This document shows, piece by piece, positions 37,542 through 45,436 of a DNA stretch of 64,000 nt (position 1 is the first letter of the stretch; each line of letters starts with the position of its first letter). The stretch covers positions 1-64,000 of the forward strand of contig DATJIW010000047.1 of the NCBI GenBank assembly GCA_035492775.1, in the 5' to 3' direction. The stretch comes from DATJFQ01 sp035492775. GTDB taxonomy: Bacteria > Acidobacteriota > Vicinamibacteria > Vicinamibacterales > 2-12-FULL-66-21. The notes below the pieces were generated by a model. It saw only the letters and a program-made list of their open reading frames with translations, searched no databases and was not told where the DNA came from. The position numbers and the translations under genes were made by a program.

Positions 37542-38334
37542 CGGGTAGAACGGCCAACCGCCAGAAATGGTTCAGCGGACCGTGCCCGGCGCCGTACCCA
37601 GGCGCGTGTTCGATGGCGCCGGCGACGTACGCGCGCGCGTCGCGCACCGCGTCAGCGACCGGCCGGCCCAGCGCGAGGCCCGCGGCGATCGCGGCCGAAA
37701 ACGTGCACCCGGTCCCGTGCGTGTGACGCGTCCGGATGCGCGGGCCCGTCAGCTCGAATTCCTCCTCCGCCGCGCAGACGACATCGATAGAGGAGTCGCC
37801 ATCGAAGTGTCCGCCCTTGACGATGACGACAGTCGGGCCGAGGCCGCGGATTCGGCGCGCGGCGGCGCGCATCTCTTCCACCGTCCGGATTGAACCGCCG
37901 ATCAGCACTTCGGCTTCCGGGATGTTCGGGGTGACGATCATCGCCCGGGGCAGCAGTTCGGATCGCAGCGAATGAACGGCGTCGTCATCGAGCAGCCGGT
38001 GCCCGCCTTTTGCCACCATGACGGGATCGACGACCAGGTTGGGCAGTTCGAGCGCGGCCACTGTCGCCGCAACCGCCTCGACGATGGCGCTCGTTGCGAG
38101 CATGCCGGTCTTGACGGCGCCGACAGCAAAGTCGCCGGCGACAGCTTCGATCTGCGCCTCGACGAGGTCTGCTTCGACCGCGCTCCAGGCCGTGACCCCC
38201 GTCGTGTTCTGCGCCGTGACAGCGGTGATCGCACACGTCCCGTAGACGCCAAACGCGCCAAAGGTCTTCAGATCTGCCTGGATGCCGGCGCCGCCACCCG
38301 AATCCGACCCCGCAATTGTCAGTGCTATAGCCAT
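37513..38334 (-). CDS. thiD: Hydroxymethylpyrimidine/phosphomethylpyrimidine kinase
   Basis: 273 residues, ribokinase-like fold. AGSDSGGGAGIQADLKTF binds substrate, VDPVMVAKGGHRLL is the family VMVA/sugar-kinase segment, and THGTGCTFSAAIAAGLALG carries the phosphate-binding end. It phosphorylates HMP for thiamine synthesis or salvage. Only 18 bases separate it from divergent bioY; no TPP riboswitch fits there. Its C-terminal codons overlap the beta-barrel gene. Confidence 0.94.
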   Translation of the reverse strand: MAIALTIAGSDSGGGAGIQADLKTFGAFGVYGTCAITAVTAQNTTGVTAWSAVEADLVEAQIEAVAGDFAVGAVKTGMLATSAIVEAVAATVAALELPNLVVDPVMVAKGGHRLLDDDAVHSLRSELLPRAMIVTPNIPEAEVLIGGSIRTVEEMRAAARRIRGLGPTVVIVKGGHFDGDSSIDVVCAAEEEFELTGPRIRTRHTHGTGCTFSAAIAAGLALGRPVADAVRDARAYVAGAIEHAPGYGAGHGPLNHFWRLAVLPVKNARARRR

Positions 38335-38344
38335 ACGGTACAAT
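38316..38344 (+). promoter_or_regulatory. bioY promoter embedded in thiD
   Basis: TTGTCA (38316-38321), a 17-base spacer and TACAAT (38339-38344). The -35 box lies inside the thiD coding sequence, and the -10 ends eight bases before the bioY ATG, so the mRNA is nearly leaderless. Confidence 0.75.
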
Positions 38345-38352
38345 TCCGGCGC

Positions 38353-38955
38353 ATGAACGTCCGGCTCGAACGCTCGCAACCGTCGCTGCTGCACGCAATG
38401 ACGGCGCACGCAGACATGTCGCGCGCGATCCGCATCACTGCGATGCTGTTCGTGACGGTTCTCACGATTGTTGCCGCACAGGTCAGCATCCCGCTGCCGT
38501 TCACGCCGGTGCCTTTTACCCTGCAGCCGATGGTAGTGCTCCTGGGGGCCGCCGCGCTGGGCTCGCGTCTTGGAGCCTCGGCCCAGGTGCTATATCTCGC
38601 GGCCGGCATTGCCGGACTTCCCGTGTTTGCCGCGTCACCCGTGCTGCCTCAGGGCATCGCGCGTCTCCTTGGGCCGACTGGCGGTTACCTCATGAGTTAT
38701 CCATTCGCCGCCTTCGTCGCCGGTTACCTCGCGGAACGCCGGTTCGATCGACGGTACTTGACGTCCGTTGTCGCGATGGGCGCGGGACTCGCGATTGTTT
38801 TCGCGTTCGGCATCTCGTGGATTGCCTGGGGCGCGCCGCACTCCGGTCTGTCCGTCGCGCTTGCCAGCGGACTGTATCCGTTTCTGCCGGCCGACGTCCT
38901 CAAGGTGTTTGCTGCCGCCGCCGTGTTGCCCGCCGCGTGGCGGTTTCTCCGCTGA
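38353..38955 (+). CDS. bioY: Biotin transporter BioY
   Basis: 200 residues, six transmembrane helices, with the S-component features VSIPLPFTPVPFTLQPMVVLLGAAALG and GLPVFAAS...GPTGGYLMSYPFAAFVAGYL. BioY binds biotin and can import it alone or with an ECF module; no ECF ATPases are nearby. The start sits a few bases after a strong promoter. Its stop codon abuts the stop of the convergent phosphodiesterase gene with no bases between. Confidence 0.93.
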   Translation: MNVRLERSQPSLLHAMTAHADMSRAIRITAMLFVTVLTIVAAQVSIPLPFTPVPFTLQPMVVLLGAAALGSRLGASAQVLYLAAGIAGLPVFAASPVLPQGIARLLGPTGGYLMSYPFAAFVAGYLAERRFDRRYLTSVVAMGAGLAIVFAFGISWIAWGAPHSGLSVALASGLYPFLPADVLKVFAAAAVLPAAWRFLR

Positions 38956-40884
38956 CTACCTGACGTACCCGAGACTTCGCAAGCGCTCGATCATCTCCTG
39001 GTCGAGCGGTTTGCCCGTCCGCACCGAATCATCCCGGAACGGCGCACCGTAGGTGGATACGTAACGATTCGTCTGCCCGAGGATTCCGCGGCCGTGCCCC
39101 GTCAGCTCCCGGCTCAACGGAATGCCCAGCCCGGCAAGGATCGTCGGCGCGACGTCCGCAACTGACACGGACCCGCGAACGCCGAGCGCCGGCGCCTCGA
39201 CATGTTCAGGCGGCGGCAGAATGCCATATGTGGTGAATGTCCCCGAAGCGGGCGTGGCAACACGTCCCGGCTCGGTGATGATGACGATGAACTCTCCGGG
39301 CGCCGGACGGAGCCACACTCTCAGCAGGTCATGAAGGAACGCCAGATATGCGCGAAGCGCCGCGACGCGATCGGCCATCGCCGACGGCGCAGGTGCGCCG
39401 CCGTCTTCGCGCGACAGCAGCGTGTGCTGCGCGATGTCGAGTCCGGGCAGGTAAACGACGTCCAGATCCCGCGCGGCTCCCGGCAACGCGTCGGTCAGCG
39501 CGACGACCGTGGCATCGAGCGCGGCTGACCGTCTCAAGATCGTGACGATATCCGGGTCGGAGATGTCCGCGAAGGCTGCGGCTGCCCGCCGCTCGGCGTC
39601 TGCCCGCAGCGACGGCCACGATTTGCGCAGCGAAGCGTAGAGATCGGGCGGTCCGATCTCGCCATCGAGCGGCCCCCCGTGCTCCAGCCGCAGGATCGCG
39701 CGGTCCGTCAACACGATTCCGCCGCGCGATGCCGCCGGCCACGTGGCCCACCAGTTGACGACAGCGGTGCGGAGGCCAGCCTCCTCCGCGACTTCCCACA
39801 CCATCATCGACTTGCGTTCGTTTCGGCTGGCGATTGAGGGCCGCGTCAGACGGATCATGTCGGTCGCCGTGCGGAACGCACGGCCTGCCATCGTCGAATC
39901 GCCGGGCAGGATTCCGTGGACGCCAGCGACGTGCCGCGTTTCGATCGCGTGGACGCCGTGCACCTCGGGCGGCTCGCCTGTTGCGATGGTCGTCCATGCG
40001 CGCGCGGGGTCGGTTGTGTCCTGGGGGTCGAGGAGGTAGCGATCGCCCACGACGGGTGCGACGCCCGATGTCGACGAGGGCACCGCCGGCCACGACGCCG
40101 GATCGATTAGATGCGGGTCGACCCCGTCGATTGCGATCACCCTCAACCGAATACCCCGCGGAACGACCGTCAGCGGCGGAACCGCTGCCACGGGCGATTC
40201 ATTTGACGCCGTCGCGAGCAACAGCACGGACGCCCCAAGGAACGCCGCGGCACCTCCTACGAGCGTCAGCCGCCACGACCGCCGCGTAACCGCCGGGAGT
40301 GCCGTCGGGACGGCGGGGCTCGACGCGAGAACACCGAGCGTCGCGATTCGGGCTGCGTGGCCCAACAGCAGGCTGATGGCGACCGCCAGGAGCAGAGCCG
40401 ACGCGGTCCAGATCGGGGCGGACCAGCTGAACCCGGCGTTCGCCGTGCGCCACCACAAGGTCAGGTAAGCGAGCGTGGCAATCGTGAACGTCCAGCCGGC
40501 GGCCCGCGAGACGCGGCGGGCGCGGGTCGTGAACTGTGCGCCGGCACGGACGAGGAACGACGCTGCGAGCGTGATGATCGCCGCCGCCGCCGAAAACACG
40601 ACGAAGAAGATCAGCGCGAAATACGCGGCGAGCACGAGCGCGTCGCGTGCGCCCGTGACGAGATCGCGCATTCGGAACGCGATGCCGATTGCGCCGGCCG
40701 GTCCGAGCATCGCTGCCGCGAGCACGCCCAGGCGCAGCGACGACCGCATCGCGACGCTGATGCGGCCGCGTGCCCCCCCCGCAGGCGCGAGGAGGAAACG
40801 ATCCACGCCGGCGTCGAGATAACCAAGCTCGCGAAGCTGACGCCTCAGCTGGTCGACGCGCGGATCCTGCAGCGGCTCCGGCAT
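38956..40884 (-). CDS. Membrane-anchored alkaline-phosphatase-superfamily protein (type I phosphodiesterase-like)
   Basis: 642 residues. After a short cytoplasmic start (MPEPLQDPRVDQLRRQLRELGYL) come about six to seven transmembrane helices (residues 60-260), then a soluble alpha/beta domain with LRVIAIDGVDPHLID, the nucleophile region ARAWTTIATGEPPEVHG, and LPGLDIAQHTLLSRE plus FIVIITEPGR. This is the alkaline phosphatase/nucleotide pyrophosphatase fold, with possible but unproven phosphohydrolase activity. The C-terminus repeats the REYGLRSLGY-like motif seen at the start (RLRSLGYVR versus RELGYLD). It follows the prenyl synthase by two bases. Confidence 0.8.
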   Translation of the reverse strand: MPEPLQDPRVDQLRRQLRELGYLDAGVDRFLLAPAGGARGRISVAMRSSLRLGVLAAAMLGPAGAIGIAFRMRDLVTGARDALVLAAYFALIFFVVFSAAAAIITLAASFLVRAGAQFTTRARRVSRAAGWTFTIATLAYLTLWWRTANAGFSWSAPIWTASALLLAVAISLLLGHAARIATLGVLASSPAVPTALPAVTRRSWRLTLVGGAAAFLGASVLLLATASNESPVAAVPPLTVVPRGIRLRVIAIDGVDPHLIDPASWPAVPSSTSGVAPVVGDRYLLDPQDTTDPARAWTTIATGEPPEVHGVHAIETRHVAGVHGILPGDSTMAGRAFRTATDMIRLTRPSIASRNERKSMMVWEVAEEAGLRTAVVNWWATWPAASRGGIVLTDRAILRLEHGGPLDGEIGPPDLYASLRKSWPSLRADAERRAAAAFADISDPDIVTILRRSAALDATVVALTDALPGAARDLDVVYLPGLDIAQHTLLSREDGGAPAPSAMADRVAALRAYLAFLHDLLRVWLRPAPGEFIVIITEPGRVATPASGTFTTYGILPPPEHVEAPALGVRGSVSVADVAPTILAGLGIPLSRELTGHGRGILGQTNRYVSTYGAPFRDDSVRTGKPLDQEMIERLRSLGYVR

Positions 40885-40886
40885 GT

Positions 40887-41753
40887 CTACAGCCGTCGTG
40901 CGACGACGAACGCGGAAAGCTCGCGCAATCGGTTCGCCTTCGCCCCGAACGGCGCAAGCGCGCGATCGGCCGTGTCGCACAGCTCCCGGGCGAGCTGACG
41001 CGCGCCGTCGACGCCGCTGAAGTTGACGAAGGTGGTCTTCCTCGCGTCTTCGCGGACCGCTTTTCCGGTCTCCTCTGAAGTGCCTTCGACGTCGAGGAGG
41101 TCGTCGATGATTTGAAACGCGAGCCCGAGGTTTTTCGCGTACGCCGTCAGCGCCGAAATCGATTCCGGAGGTCCGCCCGCGACGGCCGCGCCGCAGGCCG
41201 CGGCGGCCACGAACAGGGCGCCCGTCTTCCCCCGATGAATGCGCTCGAGCGTTTCGAACGTGATGTCGCGGTCGGTCGCGAGCAAGTCCAGCGCCTGTCC
41301 GCCGATCAGCCCGGCGGGACCGACCGCGTCCGCCGTCGATGCAGCCAGGCGCGCAGCCAGCGCCGGTTCGTAGGAACGCGCGTACGTCGCGTATGCGAGG
41401 TTCAGCAGCCCGAAGGCGGCGAGGATCGCGACAGCCTCGCCGAATTCGAGATGATTCGCCCTTCGGCCGCGTCGCAGCGGCGCGTCGTCCATTGAAGGAA
41501 GGTCGTCGAGAATGAGCGATGCCGCATGCACGAGCTCGATCGCCGCGGCCGCCGGTACGGCCCGCGTCGCGCGTCCGCGGCACAGTTCGGTACAGAGCAA
41601 GACCAGAACGGCGCGGACCTGTTTCGATGGAGCCAGCGCGGTATACGCCATCGATCGCTCGACGGCTGCATCCGAATCGTCCGGTACCAGCCGCCGCAGC
41701 TCCGCCGCGACCATCGACTGGTATTCAGCGAAGAACGCCGGGACGGCGCTCAT
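40887..41753 (-). CDS. Polyprenyl (farnesyl/geranylgeranyl) diphosphate synthase
   Basis: 288 residues. First Asp-rich motif LILDDLPSMDDAPLRRGR (DDxxxxD, the bacterial short-chain FPPS type), second motif FQIIDDLLDVEG, and the GGQALDL and GKTGALFVAA segments. It condenses isopentenyl diphosphate with allylic diphosphates. Length and motif suit a short-chain product; exact chain length cannot be told. It is coupled by ATGA to the upstream methyltransferase. Confidence 0.92.
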   Translation of the reverse strand: MSAVPAFFAEYQSMVAAELRRLVPDDSDAAVERSMAYTALAPSKQVRAVLVLLCTELCRGRATRAVPAAAAIELVHAASLILDDLPSMDDAPLRRGRRANHLEFGEAVAILAAFGLLNLAYATYARSYEPALAARLAASTADAVGPAGLIGGQALDLLATDRDITFETLERIHRGKTGALFVAAAACGAAVAGGPPESISALTAYAKNLGLAFQIIDDLLDVEGTSEETGKAVREDARKTTFVNFSGVDGARQLARELCDTADRALAPFGAKANRLRELSAFVVARRL

Positions 41754-42394
41754 GCGGGCGCGCGCTCGAAAATGAGGAAGTACTCGTAGCGAAGGAACGT
41801 CTCGCGGCTTTGCAGGCGAAGCCCCGCCGCCTGCGCATCGCGGACCACTTCGCCCGGGTCGACGCGTTCGTCCATGGCGGGACCGGGCCCGCCGCCGTCC
41901 TTCTTGAAGTTCACGATCCCGATTCGACCATCCGGAGTGAGCGCGCGCGCGATGTTCTTGAGGAGCGGAACGCGCGCTTCCACCTCGTTGTACGTCTCGA
42001 CCATCAACACGACGTCGACGCCGGCCGCGGGCAGCTTCGGATCATCATGAGTGCCGAGCCGCGTGACGACGTTCCGCAGCCCTTCGCGCTGTATGCGCCG
42101 GCTGATCGCCTCAATCATCTGAGGCTGCACGTCCTCAGCGTAGACGCGGCCGTTGGGACCGACGCGGCGTGCGAGACGAATCGTGAACCATCCGCCGCCC
42201 GCTCCGAGGTCTGCCACGACAGTGCCTTCGCCGATGCGGAGCGCGTCCATGATTCGCTCGGGCTGCTGCCAGTCTTCCCGATCAGGCACTTCGAGCGAGC
42301 CGAGTTCGGTCGGCGGGAACAGCCGGGAGTGCTGCGCTGAACCCGTGACGCCCGCGGCAGCGACGAAGGTCACGCAGAGCATCAGCCTCTTCAT
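41750..42394 (-). CDS. Class I SAM-dependent methyltransferase with signal peptide
   Basis: 214 residues. A clear signal peptide (MKRLMLCVTFVAAAGVTGSAQ) precedes a complete Rossmann methyltransferase: VADLGAGGGWFTIRLARRVG is motif I, then VYAEDVQPQMIEAIS and VDVVLMVETYNEV. Exported SAM methyltransferases are unusual because the cofactor is cytoplasmic; the family exists in several Gram-negative phyla without an established function. Its ATG overlaps the aspA stop and its end overlaps the prenyl synthase start. Confidence 0.85.
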   Translation of the reverse strand: MKRLMLCVTFVAAAGVTGSAQHSRLFPPTELGSLEVPDREDWQQPERIMDALRIGEGTVVADLGAGGGWFTIRLARRVGPNGRVYAEDVQPQMIEAISRRIQREGLRNVVTRLGTHDDPKLPAAGVDVVLMVETYNEVEARVPLLKNIARALTPDGRIGIVNFKKDGGGPGPAMDERVDPGEVVRDAQAAGLRLQSRETFLRYEYFLIFERAPA

Positions 42395-43842
42395 CGGCGT
42401 TTCCGCCGTGGAGCACCGGGAATGCCGGGGGACGTCATCGCCTCCGGCGACAGAATCGCATCGAGCTCGCGATCGGGCACGAGGCCGCGCTCGCGAACCA
42501 GTTCACGGACGGGACGGCCCGTGTTGACGGACTCCTTCGCGATGTCTGCCGTCGCGGCATACCCGATGTACGGACTGAGTGCCGTGGCAACCGCCGTGCT
42601 GCGGTCCAGCAGCTCACGGCACCGGTCCTCGTCCGCAGCGATGTCGTCGATGCACCGCGAGACGAATACGCGCATGCCAGTCGTCAGAATGTGCGACGCG
42701 TGGAGCGCGTTCCAGGCGATCACCGGCATCATCACGTTCAGCTCGAGTTGACCCGCATCTGCGGCGGCGAGGATGGCGGCATCGCAACCGATGACCTGGA
42801 AACAGACCTGGTTCACCATCTCCGGCACGGACGGATTGACCTTGCCCGGCATGATGGACGATCCCGGTTGCACGGGCGGCAGCTGAATCTCCGCGATGCC
42901 GGCTCGGGGACCCATGCTCAGCAGACGGAGGTCCGACGCGACCTTGCCCACTTCAACCGCGAGGCGTCTCAACGAACCGGAGTACGCCAGCACATCGCCC
43001 ATGCTTTGCGTGACACGGAACCGGTTTCTGGCCGGTGTGAGCCGCAGAGCTGTCGCGCGGGCGAGTTCGGCCACCGACCGCCTCGTTACGTCGTTGCCCG
43101 CATTGAGGCCGGTACCGACGGCAGTGGCGCCCAGGTTCAGTTCGTGAAGCGCACGTGCGGCGTGTTCCACGTCGCCAGCCGCCTGATCGACATTTGCCGA
43201 CCAGCCGCTGAATTCCTGTCCGAGCGTAATCGGCACCGCGTCCTGCAGGTGCGTGCGGCCGGTCTTGAGCACGCGTGCGAATGCGCGCGCCTGGCGCTCG
43301 AGGGCTGCTGCCAGTTCGCGCGCCGAGGCCAGGAGTTCCGGTAGAACGAGGAGGATCGCGAGCCGCGTCGCGGTGGGGAAGACGTCATTGGTCGACTGTC
43401 CCATGTTGACGTGGTCGTTCGGGTGCACCGCCGTGTAGGCGCCCCGCGGCTGTTCGAGAATCTCCGCCGCGCGATTCGCGAGCACCTCGTTCGTGTTCAT
43501 GTTGTGCGACGTACCTGCGCCGGCCTGATACACGTCGACCACGAACTGGTCGCGAAGCGCCCCGTCGATGACCTCGGTGCACGCCTGCAGGATTGCGCGT
43601 CCAATCCGCTCGTCCAGCCGGCCGAGTGCGACGTTGGCTTTCGCGCACGCCTGCTTGATGAGCACCGTTGCCGTGACGAGTTCCGCCGGAGCACGCAGGC
43701 CGCTGATGGGAAAGTTATCCACGGCCCGCTGCGTTTGCGCGCCGTAGTATGCGTCGGACGGAACGCGTACGTCGCCGAGGGGATCGCGCTCGACGCGGAC
43801 ACCGCGGCCGGTCGCGGATTTCCTTCGGGAAGTTGGGGGCAT
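42391..43842 (-). CDS. aspA: Aspartate ammonia-lyase (aspartase)
   Basis: 483 residues of the fumarase C/aspartase superfamily. GSSIMPGKVNPSVPEMVNQVCF is the flexible catalytic loop, and NPNDHVNMGQSTNDVFPTA-type binding segment reads AVHPNDHVNMGQSTNDV. The residues after the loop (GQLELNVMMPVIAWNAL, SVNTGRPVRELVRERGL) match aspartase better than fumarase C. It would split aspartate to fumarate and ammonia. Start at MPPTSRRK; a longer frame reads across the divergent promoter and is spurious. A TATAAT ends nine bases before the ATG. Confidence 0.88.
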   Translation of the reverse strand: MPPTSRRKSATGRGVRVERDPLGDVRVPSDAYYGAQTQRAVDNFPISGLRAPAELVTATVLIKQACAKANVALGRLDERIGRAILQACTEVIDGALRDQFVVDVYQAGAGTSHNMNTNEVLANRAAEILEQPRGAYTAVHPNDHVNMGQSTNDVFPTATRLAILLVLPELLASARELAAALERQARAFARVLKTGRTHLQDAVPITLGQEFSGWSANVDQAAGDVEHAARALHELNLGATAVGTGLNAGNDVTRRSVAELARATALRLTPARNRFRVTQSMGDVLAYSGSLRRLAVEVGKVASDLRLLSMGPRAGIAEIQLPPVQPGSSIMPGKVNPSVPEMVNQVCFQVIGCDAAILAAADAGQLELNVMMPVIAWNALHASHILTTGMRVFVSRCIDDIAADEDRCRELLDRSTAVATALSPYIGYAATADIAKESVNTGRPVRELVRERGLVPDRELDAILSPEAMTSPGIPGAPRRKRR

Positions 43843-43851
43843 TCTCGCTAA

Positions 43852-43859
43852 ATTATACT
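43852..43859. promoter_or_regulatory. Overlapping divergent -10 boxes between aspA and fumarase
   Basis: On the plus strand TATACT (43854-43859) ends seven bases before the fumarase ATG; on the minus strand TATAAT (43857-43852) ends nine bases before the aspA ATG. The hexamers overlap by four bases in a 24-base gap. Good -35 boxes are not seen on either side. Confidence 0.65.
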
Positions 43860-43866
43860 GCTCGAT

Positions 43867-45402
43867 ATGCTGCCCTCCTTCTTCGACAGCGTCGTCGATC
43901 TCATCGCGCGGACCTCGACCGATCTGCCGCCGGACGTGCGAAAGGCGATGGGGCTCGCGCTTGCGCAGGAAGACCGCGCCACCCGCGCCGGACAGGCCCT
44001 GACCGTGATCGCGCAGAACATCGATCAGGCCGCATCGTGCGAAGGTCCGATCTGCCAGGACACCGGGATGCCGACGTTCGAAATCAAGGTGCCCGTCGGG
44101 ATCAACCAGATCTGGATGAAGCAGCAGATCCGCGACGCCGTCGCCGAGGCGACGAAACGCGGGAAGCTTCGGCCGAACTCGGTGGATTCGATCACGGGGG
44201 AGAACACCGGCAACAATCTCGGACCGGGCACGCCGATCGTGCACTTCGAGCAGTGGGAGCAGGACGCGATCGAGGTGAAACTGATTCTGAAGGGCGGGGG
44301 CTGCGAGAACACGAACGCGCAGTACGCCCTGCCCGCCGAACTCGATCATCTCGGCCGCGCCGATCGCACGCTCGAAGGCGTTCGCAAGTGCATCCTGCAC
44401 GCGGTCTGGAAGGCGCAGGGGAAGGGCTGCAGCCCCGGTGCGGTCGGTGTCTGTATCGGCGGCGACCGTACGTCGGGCTATCTCCACGCGAAGGAACAGC
44501 TGTTTCGCACTCTCGAAGACACGAATCCGGATAGCCGCCTCGCGACGCTCGAGCAGCGCATCATGGAGGAGGCGAATACGCTGAGCGTCGGGCCCATGGG
44601 TTTTGGCGGGAAGGCATCGCTCATCGGCTGCAAGATCGGCGCGCTGAACCGGCTGCCGGCAAGCTTCTTCGTGTCGATCGCGTACGACTGCTGGGCGTTC
44701 CGGCGGCTTGGCGTCGTCCTCGACCCGGCCAGCGGCGCTGTCCGGTCGTGGCTGTATCGCGAAGGGACGACTCCGTCGACGCCGCTGCTCGGGCCCGAAG
44801 AGATTGCGGCTGGATTTCCGACGACCGGCCGAGAGGTGCATCTCACCGCGCCGATCAGCGAGGAGCAGATCCGCGCGCTTCACGTCGGCGACGTCGTCCT
44901 CGTCTCCGGCCGCGTGTTCACCGGGCGCGACGCCGTTCACGCGTTTCTCACCACGCACGACGCGCCGATTGATCTGCACGGCGGCGTCCTCTATCACTGC
45001 GGACCAGTGGTCGTGAAACAAGCAGACGGAAGCTGGAAGGTCACGGCCGCCGGTCCGACGACCAGCATCCGCGAGGAGCCCTATCAGGCCGATATCATCA
45101 GGCGCTTCGGCGTGCGTGTCGTCATCGGCAAAGGCGGCATGGGCGCGAAGACGCTTGGCGCGCTGCGCGATTCAGGCGCCGTCTACCTCAACGCGATTGG
45201 CGGTGCGGCACAATTCTACGCACGCGCCATCCAAAGAGTGACCGGCGTCTCGCTGATGGAGTTCGGCACCCCGGAAGCGATGTGGCACCTCGACGTGAAG
45301 GATTTCCCGGCTATCGTGACGATGGACGCGCACGGCGAAAGCCTGCACAAGACGATCGAGGACGCGTCGGGCGTTCAGCTCGAGGCCGCCGCCGGCGGGT
45401 AG
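43867..45402 (+). CDS. Fumarate hydratase, class I (iron-sulfur), fused alpha and beta
   Basis: 511 residues. The N-terminal part carries the cluster cysteines in SCEGPICQDTGMPTF, KGGGCENTNAQYAL and KGCSPGAVGVCIGGDRTSGY; the C-terminal beta domain has VHLTAPISEEQIRALHVGDVVLVSGRVFTGRDAVH and GPTTSIREEPYQADII. Fusion of both domains is the E. coli FumA/B arrangement. It interconverts fumarate and malate and is sensitive to oxidants. It faces aspA across a 24-base promoter region; pgi converges on it. Confidence 0.95.
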   Translation: MLPSFFDSVVDLIARTSTDLPPDVRKAMGLALAQEDRATRAGQALTVIAQNIDQAASCEGPICQDTGMPTFEIKVPVGINQIWMKQQIRDAVAEATKRGKLRPNSVDSITGENTGNNLGPGTPIVHFEQWEQDAIEVKLILKGGGCENTNAQYALPAELDHLGRADRTLEGVRKCILHAVWKAQGKGCSPGAVGVCIGGDRTSGYLHAKEQLFRTLEDTNPDSRLATLEQRIMEEANTLSVGPMGFGGKASLIGCKIGALNRLPASFFVSIAYDCWAFRRLGVVLDPASGAVRSWLYREGTTPSTPLLGPEEIAAGFPTTGREVHLTAPISEEQIRALHVGDVVLVSGRVFTGRDAVHAFLTTHDAPIDLHGGVLYHCGPVVVKQADGSWKVTAAGPTTSIREEPYQADIIRRFGVRVVIGKGGMGAKTLGALRDSGAVYLNAIGGAAQFYARAIQRVTGVSLMEFGTPEAMWHLDVKDFPAIVTMDAHGESLHKTIEDASGVQLEAAAGG

Positions 45403-45436
45403 GACATCTTCCCGCTCCGCCCGTCGATCCGCGTAA

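Noticed and set aside
42391..45021. An 876-codon frame that would fuse extra sequence to aspartase
   Set aside because: The first 393 codons are antisense to fumarase. Aspartase starts normally at 43842 with its own -10 box.
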